Positions 9,001 through 17,267 of a stretch of DNA of 64,000 nucleotides are shown piece after piece. Every line of letters begins with the position of its first letter. The stretch's first letter is position 1. The translations under genes were made by a program, and so were the position numbers. A model generated the notes under the pieces. The model worked only from the letters and a program-made list of their open reading frames with translations. It was not told the DNA's origin and ran no database searches. This DNA is from Lachnospiraceae bacterium (lineage in GTDB: Bacteria > Bacillota > Clostridia > Lachnospirales > Lachnospiraceae), in NCBI GenBank assembly GCA_017938285.1, contig JAGBBW010000100.1, positions 47,068 to 111,067 on the forward strand, in the 5' to 3' direction.

Positions 9001-10471
9001 AGGAGAATTAAAGAGGCTCCAGACACGGTTTGGACTGGCAGACAACGTCTGGAAGAATACTATTTTTAACGAAAAGGAATGCCGTCATCAGGAAAGTTTA
9101 CAGGAGGACCGGAAGAAAAAGCTTGCACAAAAAAACTATGCCTGGAACGAAGAGGACAAGCAGATTGGGATTATAAACAGCCGGATTGTGGATAAGAAAA
9201 AAGGAATTCTGGAGCAGTGTGGAAAAGAGGAGCCTTTGCCAAAGGCAGAAATTTTCACCGTGGATTTTGATGCCAGAAAAAATCAGCTGGATTATCAGAA
9301 GAAGGAACTGATAAAAGAAAGCCAGCGTGTGGAGAAGCAGTTAAACAGCCTGAAAGGACAGTTGGACGCTTTTTCGGAATATCAGGATTTTATGGTCCGG
9401 GAAGTGCTTGTATGGGAAGAAGATTTCCTGCAAATGGAAGAGGATGCCCTGCGCAAATTTGCCGGAGTCATGCGACGGGATTACCGTCAGGGAATGGAGG
9501 ACCAGAAAAAAGAAAAGGGTAGTCTGGAACACCAGCTGCATTCCCTGCTCCGCAAGGAAAGCTACCAGGAGGATTATTACCGGAAACCATTAGAGGCCAT
9601 GCTTTCTGTCACGGAACAGGCGGTACTGGTGCTGGAACAGCTGCATACTACCGTGCAGTCCTATGACAGCCAGATGGAAAAACTGGCGGTAGACATCGGC
9701 ATGGTGGAAAAGGAAAAAGAGCGTCTGGAAGGACTGTTAGAAGACTATGTAAAGGAAGTGCATAACAACCTGTCCCAGATTGACAATAATTCCACGATTA
9801 CGATTCGGGAAAAACCGGTCAAAATGCTGCGTCTGCAGTTGCCGGACTGGGAAGAAAACGAAGGACTGTATAAGCAGCGCCTGGATGATTTCATGAATGA
9901 ACTGACCCAGAGCGGCGTGGAAATTTATGAACGGAATGAAAATGCTGCGGATTACTTTGGTGTCCATGTTACAACAAAGAATCTGTATAATTCCGTGGTC
10001 GGCATAGGAAATATCCAGATCCGGCTGTATAAGATTGAAGAGCAGCGGGAGTATGCCATTACCTGGGCGGAAGTGGCGAAAAACTCCGGTGGAGAAGGTT
10101 TCTTGTCTGCGTTCGTGGTGCTGGCAAGCCTGCTTCACTATATGCGCCGGGACGCTACCGACATTTTTGCCGATAAGAACGAGGGCAAGGTGCTTGTAAT
10201 GGACAACCCGTTTGCTCAGACCAATGCGGCACACCTGTTGAAACCGCTGATGGACATGGCGAAGAAGATGAACACACAGTTAATCTGCCTGTCGGGTCTT
10301 GGCGGAGATTCGATTTATGGACGGTTTGACAATATTTATGTGCTGAATCTGGTGGCGGCGAGCCTTAGGAACGGAACGATGTATTTAAGAGGCGAACACA
10401 GAAGAGGAACGGAGGAAGAGACGATTGTGGCTTCACAGATTGAGGTGGTGGAGCAGATGACGCTGTTTTAG
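6050..10471 (+). CDS. jetC: Wadjet system SMC-like ATPase JetC
   Basis: JetC is the MukB-like SMC motor of Wadjet, thought to extrude DNA loops until a small circle is recognised and cut by JetD. The 1473-residue protein has Walker A in RNGGGKS (residues 38-44). Very long Glu/Gln/Arg-rich coiled coils follow, interrupted near residues 640-760 by a less charged hinge-like part (for example PYSLILPRAEI). The ABC signature is NSGGEGF (about 1345-1351) and Walker B is VLVMDNPF (Asp1385). Asn instead of Glu after the Walker B Asp resembles SbcC/MukB-like JetC proteins. Its ATG overlaps the jetB stop. Full length with no frameshift suggests the system is intact. Confidence 0.93.
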   Translation: MSKINAVRIINLNYNNNAICISDETFQLGGQSTLFSLRNGGGKSVLVQMMTAPFVHKQYRKTKDRPFESYFTTAKPTFILVEWALDHGAGYCLTGMMVRKSQVSEEQSAEPLEIINFISEYTTRCEQDIYNLPVVEKTKKEIALKGFSACRQLFETYKRDKSLKFFYYDMNNYAQSRQYFDKLEEYQIYYKEWENIIKKVNLKESGLSELFIDCKNEKDLIEKWFMPTVESKLNRESDRMKEFQSIIGKYVTMYKDNKSKIERRDTILKFKEDMLTVEEKAKRYQEQEAKVVAMENRIACFLKELYRLETLVQQELQKLEEQKQDCEENIAHVVYEKLSMEVHQLAEELRNRSSNRDMLGFERDALEEELNKIEHQIHLLECARQQEQVEECRKEYQLLTEKLDVLKQDEEELEPERQSIGGRLNRYYRNRLSEHTVKVEAKREEQEETEATCLAQKQKEAECQNRLSELLVSLTECRSQIKVFGEKEADFNRNYSEQFARNIVGDYEAGYLEIKRAEYEKQQEELVRRCASHGKRQNEAEEQKRSCERGIEDKHVEVTQQNYSLKELEKEGEELQKQLEERRVIMRYLELDETKLWQQEKLLEAADRKLADINRRRSELEQEVHALRQEWKKLTSGEVMELPEDFEDLLKELELHPVSGMRWLEKNGYSEEENQRLVRRQPFLPYSLILPRAEIKKLEQQEKEVYTSFPIPLIPREALEEVLAEKDSSVLHLSGISFYLWFNEKLLNEEALRVLIAQKDAEIQKKQEQVEKRQAEYEEYLAKKNRLAEQRVTKELLEQNQNSQTEAEERIEALKETIRKAQEERRELEQTIKELQQTIQKERQEIDWCKRRETDFALFCKAYETYTEQRKEEGRIAKEQTRVQEAKDRAAVQREALEERLKTLEAEALELKRFGEELQRSAAKYEGFELDEQQNAISQTEKTTEEEAQKLEARYEAITTQMSTELQELERQQEKQRGQLEKAEGELKRLQTRFGLADNVWKNTIFNEKECRHQESLQEDRKKKLAQKNYAWNEEDKQIGIINSRIVDKKKGILEQCGKEEPLPKAEIFTVDFDARKNQLDYQKKELIKESQRVEKQLNSLKGQLDAFSEYQDFMVREVLVWEEDFLQMEEDALRKFAGVMRRDYRQGMEDQKKEKGSLEHQLHSLLRKESYQEDYYRKPLEAMLSVTEQAVLVLEQLHTTVQSYDSQMEKLAVDIGMVEKEKERLEGLLEDYVKEVHNNLSQIDNNSTITIREKPVKMLRLQLPDWEENEGLYKQRLDDFMNELTQSGVEIYERNENAADYFGVHVTTKNLYNSVVGIGNIQIRLYKIEEQREYAITWAEVAKNSGGEGFLSAFVVLASLLHYMRRDATDIFADKNEGKVLVMDNPFAQTNAAHLLKPLMDMAKKMNTQLICLSGLGGDSIYGRFDNIYVLNLVAASLRNGTMYLRGEHRRGTEEETIVASQIEVVEQMTLF

Positions 10472-10504
10472 GCGGGAGAAAAGAGAAAGTATAAGTGGAA
10501 AGGT

Positions 10505-10550
10505 TCCCTTGGGATTCTGTCGGAAGATGGATGACTGAGGGGATTTTTTT
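10505..10550 (+). terminator. Probable terminator after jetC
   Basis: An imperfect hairpin (TCCCTT ... TCTGTC pairing with GACTGA ... GGGGA, with a bulge) is followed by seven T residues. It lies 33 nt after the jetC stop. Confidence 0.45.
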
Positions 10551-10656
10551 GTCATGGAAAAGTGTCATGCTACGTAGGAATGACGTAAAAAGGAATTGTT
10601 TTCTTGGTTTATCATATTACTCTTTGCACATAATCATTATAGGGATGACATAAATA

Positions 10657-10686
10657 TTGACAACAAAAATATAAATATGGTACTGT
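10657..10686 (+). promoter_or_regulatory. Candidate sigma-A promoter for the AbiE operon
   Basis: A consensus TTGACA (10657-10662) is followed after 18 nt by a weak -10, TACTGT (10681-10686). The start codon at 10705 and its GGAGG (10693-10697) lie immediately downstream, so the leader would be very short. AbiEi antitoxins usually repress their own promoter. The flanking AT-rich tract could carry the operator, but I see no clear inverted repeat. Confidence 0.4.
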
Positions 10687-10704
10687 ATATATGGAGGTGA
10701 GAGT

Positions 10705-11331
10705 ATGTTACAATCTTACTTAATGGAAAAGTTTGGATACAACGAACCGATATTTTTAAATGAGTTATCCATAGAAGGATTATCTGAAAATGCAGTACGT
10801 CAGGCAGTAAAGAGACTTGTGGCAAATGGTTTTTTAGAGAGATATGATAACGGAATTTACTATATCCCAAAACAAGGAGGACTGTTAGGAAAAAGTTATC
10901 TTGATCCCTTTCTGGTTATTATGCGCAAATATGTGAAAAATAAGTCTGAAACATACGGTTATATAACAGGAATCTCTTTTGCAAACCAGCTTGGATTAAC
11001 GACACAAATGCCTGCGGTAATTGAAATCGTTACGAATAAAGAAGCTACAAACGGACGAACGATTACCGTGGGAAATCAGAAGGTTAGAATTAAAAAGCCT
11101 GCAGTTACTGTTTCAGATAACAATGCAGAGCTTTTACAGCTTTTAGACGGAATCGGTCAGACTGAAAAATATACGGAACTGCCACTAGATGAAGCAATAG
11201 AAACAATACTTTCTTATATGAAACAGAAACGTTTTACAAAAGAACAGCTTTCAGAAGTTTCCTCTGGATTAACTGGTGCAACAGCAAAAAAATTAATCGA
11301 ATGGGGGATGATTTATGAATTTGCATCATGA
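10705..11331 (+). CDS. AbiEi-like antitoxin (DUF6088), type IV toxin-antitoxin
   Basis: This 208-residue protein is the antitoxin/repressor half of an AbiE system. The N-terminus is a winged-helix-like domain (LNELSIEGLSENAVRQAVKRL ... GIYYIP). The rest (YGYITGISFANQLGLTTQMP) is typical of the DUF6088/AbiEi group that occurs next to AbiEii. AbiE antitoxins counteract the toxin without binding it directly and autoregulate transcription. The ATG at 10705 follows TGGAGGTG. The 3' end overlaps the toxin gene by 17 nt, consistent with translational coupling. It lies between Wadjet and a helicase in what reads as a defence island. Confidence 0.85.
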   Translation: MLQSYLMEKFGYNEPIFLNELSIEGLSENAVRQAVKRLVANGFLERYDNGIYYIPKQGGLLGKSYLDPFLVIMRKYVKNKSETYGYITGISFANQLGLTTQMPAVIEIVTNKEATNGRTITVGNQKVRIKKPAVTVSDNNAELLQLLDGIGQTEKYTELPLDEAIETILSYMKQKRFTKEQLSEVSSGLTGATAKKLIEWGMIYEFAS

Positions 11332-12244
11332 TAAAGAAGCATTTACTGAATTGATTATCGGTGCCGCTAGTGAGCTGGCTATTCCGACGAATGTAATCGA
11401 AAAAGATTATTATGTAACGGTTACGCTGAAGACGCTGGCAGAAAAGATAAATGATCTGGTGTTTAAAGGTGGTACATCGCTTACAAAGTGTTATCAGTTA
11501 TTAGACCGATTTTCAGAGGATATCGATTTGTCTTATACCGCAGAATCCGGTACGCCGGGAGAAAGCAGAAAGAAGCAGTTAAAAAAGAATATAGTTTCTA
11601 CCATGGAAGCACTTGGGTTTCCAATTAATAATCTTGATACAACAAGAAGTCGAAGAAACTATAACTGTTACAAGGTAGGTTATCCATCTGTTTATGAGCA
11701 GAACAGTATTCTGAAGCCCGAATTAGTGATTGAAACTTATGTAGCAATGTTGCCATTTCCAACCACAAAACGTAAGGTAGATAATTATATCTATCGTTTT
11801 CTAAGTAAAAATAATCGCTTGGATTTAGCTGAAACCTATGATTTAATGCCTTTTGAAATCACGACACAAACAATTGAGAGGACATTGGTAGATAAGATAT
11901 TTGCGTTGTGTGACTACTATATGGAGGGGAAGATAGAACGTCACTCCAGGCATTTATATGATGTTCACAAAATTGTAGAAACTATGGGTATCTCAGATGA
12001 ATTGCCAAAGTTAATACCAGAAGTAAGGACTGTGCGTTCGGAACAGAGTATCTGCCCGTCTGCAAAGGAAGAGGTATGTGTAGCGGATATTCTGCGAGAG
12101 ATATTGGAGAGTCAGGCATATAAAAGTGATTATGAAGATATTACGATGGGATTGCTTTTTGTACCGGTAACTTATGAGACTGTAATTCAGAGTTTGCAGA
12201 AGGTTTTGGATAGTGGAATGTGGGGTGGATGCTCTAAAATGTAG
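11315..12244 (+). CDS. AbiEii/AbiGii-type nucleotidyltransferase toxin
   Basis: The 309-residue protein is an AbiEii-family toxin, a DNA-polymerase-beta-like nucleotidyltransferase. Relatives inhibit growth by adding nucleotides to tRNA acceptor ends. The signature is clear: FKGGTSLTKCYQ (Gly52-Gly53-Thr-Ser55) followed by SEDIDLSY (Asp69-x-Asp71), the metal-binding pair. A conserved RTLVDKIFALCDYYMEGK helix and a RHLYDVHKI segment also fit. Together with the overlapping upstream antitoxin gene this makes an apparently intact pair. Growth arrest during phage infection is known for AbiE and is inferred here. Confidence 0.9.
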   Translation: MNLHHDKEAFTELIIGAASELAIPTNVIEKDYYVTVTLKTLAEKINDLVFKGGTSLTKCYQLLDRFSEDIDLSYTAESGTPGESRKKQLKKNIVSTMEALGFPINNLDTTRSRRNYNCYKVGYPSVYEQNSILKPELVIETYVAMLPFPTTKRKVDNYIYRFLSKNNRLDLAETYDLMPFEITTQTIERTLVDKIFALCDYYMEGKIERHSRHLYDVHKIVETMGISDELPKLIPEVRTVRSEQSICPSAKEEVCVADILREILESQAYKSDYEDITMGLLFVPVTYETVIQSLQKVLDSGMWGGCSKM

Positions 12245-12372
12245 GGAGTTTTTTGTGGAAGATAGAGGAGTTATCTGGATTTTGCAAGAATATCATGTTA
12301 TACTTTTTATCAATGAAAGATATAGGAAATTTTATAAAATTTCAATTTAGCAGATTGAGAAAGGATTTCAAT

Positions 12373-15300
12373 ATGACACCAGAGAAAATAATCGAATTGA
12401 AAACCGGATTCGAAACAGCCTTTATTGATGCCACTGTTAATTCAAATTTAGCATATAAGCCACAGTTTGTATATAACGATAATAAAAAAGGTCAAAAGGT
12501 TTTTTCTACGATAGAGGATGAATTGCTAAAATGTGATAGTTTTTCCATTAGTGTTGCATTTATTACAAGAAGCGGAATAACACCTCTTTTGCAGACACTT
12601 CAGGAATTGGAGAGAAGAGGAGTTTCCGGTAGAATTTTGACGACAGACTATTTGTGTTTCAGTGATCCAATTGCCTTGGATACCATTGCGAAGCTTTCCA
12701 ATATTGACTTGCGCATGTATCAAACGGAACGTGCCGGAAATGGTTTTCATACAAAAGGATATATTTTTCAAAAGTCAGAGGAATATCATTTTATTATTGG
12801 AAGTTCCAACCTTACACAAGATGCATTGACTCGAAATATGGAATGGAATACCAAACTCATATCAACTAACCATGGAGAGATGGGAAATGCTGTATTAAAT
12901 GAGTTTGAGAAACTTTGGAATGATAAAAAATATACGGTAGAATATGCGGAATTTATAGAGTCTTATCGAAAAAGATATGAAGAAAAGCAATTATTTAACA
13001 AGATGGTTGCGCAACAGAAGAAAATTGCTTTGCAAGAAGAAATTCCATCGGTTGAAAATTATCGTTTACAGCCGAATTCTATGCAAGTTGCGTTTATCAA
13101 TAACTTGTTAGAACTTAGACAAAACGGTGTAGACAAGGCATTACTGATTTCTGCGACAGGAACCGGAAAAACCTATGCCTCCGCCTTTGCTATGAGAGAA
13201 CTTGGGTTCCGTCGAGTTTTGTTTGTGGTGCATAGGAACCAGATTGCAAAACAGGCAAAGGCTTCCTTTGAACGTGTTTTTGGAAGTAAGATAAAGACTG
13301 GACTGGTATCTGGTTCTAAACACGATTACGATGCCGATTTCATATTTGCTACAGTGCAAACGCTTAGTAAGCAGGAGCATTTAGAAAAGTTTCCAAGGGA
13401 TTATTTTGAAGCATGTATATATGATGAAGCTCATCATACCAGTGCAGACAGTTATAAAAGAATCATGGAATATTTAAGCCCGGCTTTTACGCTTGGTATG
13501 ACCGCGACTCCGGATAAGCGTGATGACAACATGGAAGGGCGGAATATTTATGAAATATTTGACCATAACATTGCCTATGAAATTCGTCTAAAACAGGCGA
13601 TGGAAGAGGATTTATTATGTCCATTTCATTACTTTGGCATAACGGATTTGGCGGTAATTTCGGACGAAGGAACTACATTCGAAGAAAAGTTAGAGAACTT
13701 TCGCTATCTTACAAGTGAAGAACGTGTGAAATATGTGATGAAACAAGCATCATATTTTGGGCATTGTGGGGAGCGGGTAAAAGGACTTATATTTTGTAGT
13801 AGGATTGATGAAGCGAAAGAACTTTCTAAGAAATTTAATGAGTATGGTTGGAAAACACTTGCCTTAAGTGGTGAGGATACGGAAGAGAAACGAGCGGAGG
13901 CGATCGAACGATTGACCATGGATGTGGTTTCGGGAGAAGAGGAGTATTTGGACTATATTATCACGGTAGATATTTTTTCCGAAGGTACGGATATTGTAGA
14001 AGTAAATCAGGTGATTATGCTTAGACCAACCCAGTCTCCAATTGTATTTATTCAGCAGTTGGGACGAGGTTTGAGAAAGGCTTCTGAGAAAGAGTACGTT
14101 GTAATACTTGATTTTATTGGTAATTATAAAAATAATTTTATGATTCCGATTGCCCTTTCCGGGGACCGGAGCTACAACAAGGATAATATTCGTCGTTATC
14201 TTATGGAAGGTGGACGAGTTATTCCAGGTGCGAGCACGATTCATTTTGATGAAATCAGCAGAAAGCGTATTTTTACAGCGATTGACAATGCGAATTTTAG
14301 TGATATCCGGATGATTAAAGAAAATTATACAAATTTGAAAAATAAACTGGGCAGAATTCCTAAATTAAAGGATTTTGACGATTATGGAGAAATGGATGTT
14401 CTTCGGATTTTTGATAATAATAGTCTGGGTTCTTATTATAAGTTTCTTGTAAAGTATGAGAAGGAATATACGGTACGTTTATCAGCGGAAGAAGAAAAGG
14501 TGATTGAATTTGTTTCGAAAAAGCTTGCCAGTGGAAAGAGAATTCAGGAACTTCAAATGCTGCGTAGAATGATTGCATACGTGCACAGATTGTCAGGTTT
14601 TTCTGTTTTTGCGAAATTACGTGCGGATTTGGAAGAAGCTTATGGAATTCAGATGGACAAAAATCAGCAGGAAAATATTGCGAATATTATGACAAATGAA
14701 TTCCCTGCCGGGGCAAGTAAAGCAACTTATGCGGAGTGTGTTTTGCTTAAAAAGAGCGAGACAGAAGCTGGGGAGTATCAGACGTCAGATAACTTTCTCA
14801 AAATGCTGGCAAATCATGAGTTTTACGAAATATTGAAAGAGTTGGTAGAGTTCGGTATCAGTCGTTATGAACGTGATTTCAGTGAACGATACAGGGACAC
14901 CGACCTGGTGCTTTATCAGAAGTATACATACGAGGATGTGTGTCGAATTTTAAATTGGGAAAGTAACGAAGTACCATTAAATATTGGTGGTTACAAGTAT
15001 GACAAGAAAACAAAAACTTTTCCAGTGTTTATCAATTATGATAAAGCAGAAGATATCAGCGACACTACAAAATATGAGGATCACTTTACAAGTCCAAGTA
15101 CGTTGATTGCGATATCGAAGTCTGGAAGGTCTGTCGGTTCGGAAGATGTCCAGAATTTCCTGCATGCAAAGGAGCGGGGAATCCAGGTGCATCTGTTTGT
15201 TCGTAAAAATAAGGATGACAAAATTTCCAAGGAGTTTTATTATCTGGGTTATATGGAAGCAACCGGAAGAGCGGAAGAGTTTGTCATGGCAAATACGGAC

Positions 15301-15378
15301 AAGACGGCAGTGGAAATCGAATGGCTGCTGGATGTTCCGGTGCGGGAAGATTTATATGAGTATATTGTGAATGAGTAG
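12373..15378 (+). CDS. PLD-nuclease / DEAH helicase / DUF3427 protein
   Basis: This 1001-residue protein combines three parts. The N-terminus is phospholipase D-like (His126 in FHTKGYIF, then GSSNLTQDAL), as in DNA-cutting PLD nucleases. The middle is a superfamily 2 helicase with Walker A (ATGTGKTYAS, near residue 262), a DEAH box (YDEAHHT, near 351), MTATP, and motif VI (QQLGRGLRK). The C-terminus looks like DUF3427 (EDHFTSPSTL). ATG 12373 is preferred because it follows AGAAAGGA by 7 nt. An in-frame TTG at 12253 would add a 40-residue tail without a ribosome site. The gene starts 128 nt after the AbiE toxin and is followed 31 nt later by a Nudix gene. DNA processing in defence is inferred from architecture and neighbours; the substrate is unknown. 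Confidence 0.88.
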   Translation: MTPEKIIELKTGFETAFIDATVNSNLAYKPQFVYNDNKKGQKVFSTIEDELLKCDSFSISVAFITRSGITPLLQTLQELERRGVSGRILTTDYLCFSDPIALDTIAKLSNIDLRMYQTERAGNGFHTKGYIFQKSEEYHFIIGSSNLTQDALTRNMEWNTKLISTNHGEMGNAVLNEFEKLWNDKKYTVEYAEFIESYRKRYEEKQLFNKMVAQQKKIALQEEIPSVENYRLQPNSMQVAFINNLLELRQNGVDKALLISATGTGKTYASAFAMRELGFRRVLFVVHRNQIAKQAKASFERVFGSKIKTGLVSGSKHDYDADFIFATVQTLSKQEHLEKFPRDYFEACIYDEAHHTSADSYKRIMEYLSPAFTLGMTATPDKRDDNMEGRNIYEIFDHNIAYEIRLKQAMEEDLLCPFHYFGITDLAVISDEGTTFEEKLENFRYLTSEERVKYVMKQASYFGHCGERVKGLIFCSRIDEAKELSKKFNEYGWKTLALSGEDTEEKRAEAIERLTMDVVSGEEEYLDYIITVDIFSEGTDIVEVNQVIMLRPTQSPIVFIQQLGRGLRKASEKEYVVILDFIGNYKNNFMIPIALSGDRSYNKDNIRRYLMEGGRVIPGASTIHFDEISRKRIFTAIDNANFSDIRMIKENYTNLKNKLGRIPKLKDFDDYGEMDVLRIFDNNSLGSYYKFLVKYEKEYTVRLSAEEEKVIEFVSKKLASGKRIQELQMLRRMIAYVHRLSGFSVFAKLRADLEEAYGIQMDKNQQENIANIMTNEFPAGASKATYAECVLLKKSETEAGEYQTSDNFLKMLANHEFYEILKELVEFGISRYERDFSERYRDTDLVLYQKYTYEDVCRILNWESNEVPLNIGGYKYDKKTKTFPVFINYDKAEDISDTTKYEDHFTSPSTLIAISKSGRSVGSEDVQNFLHAKERGIQVHLFVRKNKDDKISKEFYYLGYMEATGRAEEFVMANTDKTAVEIEWLLDVPVREDLYEYIVNE

Positions 15379-15409
15379 GTTTTGACCATAGAATACAAGG
15401 AGTAAAGAC

Positions 15410-16264
15410 ATGAAAACAATCAACGTAGTAGCAGCAATCATCAAAGCAGTCAATGAACAGGGCGCACCAATCATTTTTGCAACCCAGCGTGGTTATGGCG
15501 ATTTCAAAGGTGGCTGGGAGTTTCCGGGCGGAAAAATAGAAGCAGGAGAAACCCCGGAGGAAGCACTAATTCGTGAAATCCGGGAGGAACTGGACACGGA
15601 GATTGCCGTGGGAGAACTGTTGGATACGATAGAGTATGATTATCCAAATTTCCATTTGTCAATGAAGTGTTACTGGAGCAGTATTATTTCCGGTGATCTG
15701 GTGCTGAAGGAGCATGAGGCGGCGAGATGGCTGACAAAGGAGGAGCTGTTTGAGGTGGCGTGGCTGCCGGCGGATATTGGACTGGTGGGGAAGATTGAGG
15801 AAGAAATGGAGATGGACAAGATGAACAATTTATACACATTAAAAGTATACCCGGCAGGGTTAGGACGGACTGTATACAGGGTGATTGAAATAGCCGGTAA
15901 TGAGACACTGGATAAGCTGTGTGAAACGATTCTGGATGCGTATGATTTTACATACGATCACCTGTATGAATTTTGTATGGACAATAAAATGTATGGCAGA
16001 AACAGTTATCAATGTGAACCTATGGAAGGAGAACCATCAACGAAAACAGCGATTGATGAGATTTGGTTGAGCAAAGGACAGAACTTTTCACTGCATTACG
16101 ATTTTGGTGACGACTGGATGTTTACCATTCATGTACAAAAAATAGAAGAAGTACAGGAATATAAAGAACCCAAAGTGATTAAAGAAAAAGGACAGATAGA
16201 GCAATACCCGGATTATGAAGATGAGGAGTATGATGAGTTTTTTGACGAGGATTTTGAGGATTAA
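15410..16264 (+). CDS. Nudix hydrolase fused to a pRiA4b ORF-3-like domain
   Basis: The 284-residue protein has two domains in one uninterrupted frame. The first (about residues 1-130) is a Nudix pyrophosphohydrolase of the MutT type. The Nudix box is visible as Gly41, Glu47, Arg55-Glu56 and Glu59-Glu60 around EAGETPEEALIREIREEL, preceded by GGWEFPGGK. The second (about 135-255, LYTLKVYPAGLGRTVYRV ... HYDFGDDWMFTI) resembles the plasmid pRiA4b ORF-3 family. The tail is extremely acidic (YEDEEYDEFFDEDFED). A good AAGGAG site lies 8 nt before the ATG. The 31-nt gap from the helicase gene suggests cotranscription. Cleansing oxidised dNTPs is the usual MutT role. Here a defence-related nucleotide or signal hydrolysis is also possible. 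Confidence 0.85.
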   Translation: MKTINVVAAIIKAVNEQGAPIIFATQRGYGDFKGGWEFPGGKIEAGETPEEALIREIREELDTEIAVGELLDTIEYDYPNFHLSMKCYWSSIISGDLVLKEHEAARWLTKEELFEVAWLPADIGLVGKIEEEMEMDKMNNLYTLKVYPAGLGRTVYRVIEIAGNETLDKLCETILDAYDFTYDHLYEFCMDNKMYGRNSYQCEPMEGEPSTKTAIDEIWLSKGQNFSLHYDFGDDWMFTIHVQKIEEVQEYKEPKVIKEKGQIEQYPDYEDEEYDEFFDEDFED

Positions 16265-16294
16265 GTAAAGAAAATCATGCAAAGGAGGACCCTT

Positions 16295-17263
16295 ATGAAA
16301 ATTGGCGTATTAGGAACCGGAAACATTGTACGGAGTGTCACTCCGACCCTTGCACGCATGGAGAACATGGAGTGTTATGCGATTGCTTCCCGGACAAAGG
16401 AACGGGCGGAGCAGGCAGCAAAGGAGTATGGCTATGAAAAAGCATACGGCAGTTATGAGGAACTGGTGTCAGACCCGGCGGTGGAGCTGGTGTATATTGC
16501 AACCCCTCATTCCAGACATTACGAGGATATGAAGCTCTGTATTGCCCACAAAAAGCCGGTGCTGTGTGAAAAGGCGTTTACGATGAACAGTGCCCAGGCA
16601 AAGGAAATCAAACGTCTGGCAGCAGAGGCTGGTGTGTTTGTGGCGGAGGCTATCTGGACCAGATATATGCCGTCCAGGAAGCTGATTCAGGATGTGCTGG
16701 ACAGCGGAATCATTGGAAAAGTTGTGACGCTGACAGCGAATTTGTCTTATGTTATCAGCCAGAATTACCGGATTGTGGCGCCGGAACTGGCAGGCGGTGC
16801 GCTGCTGGACGTGGGCGTATATGGAATTAACTTTGCGCTGATGCACTTTGGAACGGACATTGAGCGCATGGAATCTTCGGTGCAGATGACGGACACCGGG
16901 GTGGACGGAATGGAAAGTATTACACTCTTCTTTAAAGACGGACGCATGGCGGTACTGACCCATGGTATCTATGGACGGTCGGACCGCAAGGGTATTTTTT
17001 ACGGCAGTGAGGGCTACATCGTGGTGGAGAATATTAATAATCCGCAGTCCATTTCGGTTTACGACCAGGGGGATAATCTGGTGAAATTTATTGCGGTGCC
17101 GGAGCAGATCAGTGGGTATGAGTACCAGTTTGCGGAGTGTGCCAAGCGGATTGGACAGGGCGAAACCGAAAGCAGTTCCATGCCGCTTAAGGACAGTATT
17201 ACGGTGATGGAGGTTATGGATGCGCTGCGCAGGCAGTGGGGACTGAAATATCCGCAGGAATAG
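16295..17263 (+). CDS. Gfo/Idh/MocA family NAD(P)-dependent oxidoreductase
   Basis: The 322-residue protein has an N-terminal Rossmann fold (MKIGVLGTGNI, then IASRTKERAEQAA) and the family motif CEKAFTMN, where the Glu-Lys pair contacts cofactor and substrate. The C-terminal alpha/beta domain begins near GGALLDVGVYGINFAL. Such enzymes oxidise or reduce sugars, inositols or dihydrodiols. The substrate cannot be read from sequence. The start is ATG 16295, 7 nt after AAGGAGGA; the ATG at 16277 lacks a ribosome site. The ogt gene follows after only 4 nt, so the two are likely cotranscribed without an obvious functional link. Confidence 0.88.
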   Translation: MKIGVLGTGNIVRSVTPTLARMENMECYAIASRTKERAEQAAKEYGYEKAYGSYEELVSDPAVELVYIATPHSRHYEDMKLCIAHKKPVLCEKAFTMNSAQAKEIKRLAAEAGVFVAEAIWTRYMPSRKLIQDVLDSGIIGKVVTLTANLSYVISQNYRIVAPELAGGALLDVGVYGINFALMHFGTDIERMESSVQMTDTGVDGMESITLFFKDGRMAVLTHGIYGRSDRKGIFYGSEGYIVVENINNPQSISVYDQGDNLVKFIAVPEQISGYEYQFAECAKRIGQGETESSSMPLKDSITVMEVMDALRRQWGLKYPQE

Positions 17264-17267
17264 AAAA

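Noticed and set aside
12253-12372. In-frame TTG extension of the PLD-helicase gene
   Set aside because: No ribosome site precedes it and the extra 40 residues look random, whereas ATG 12373 has AGAAAGGA at good spacing.
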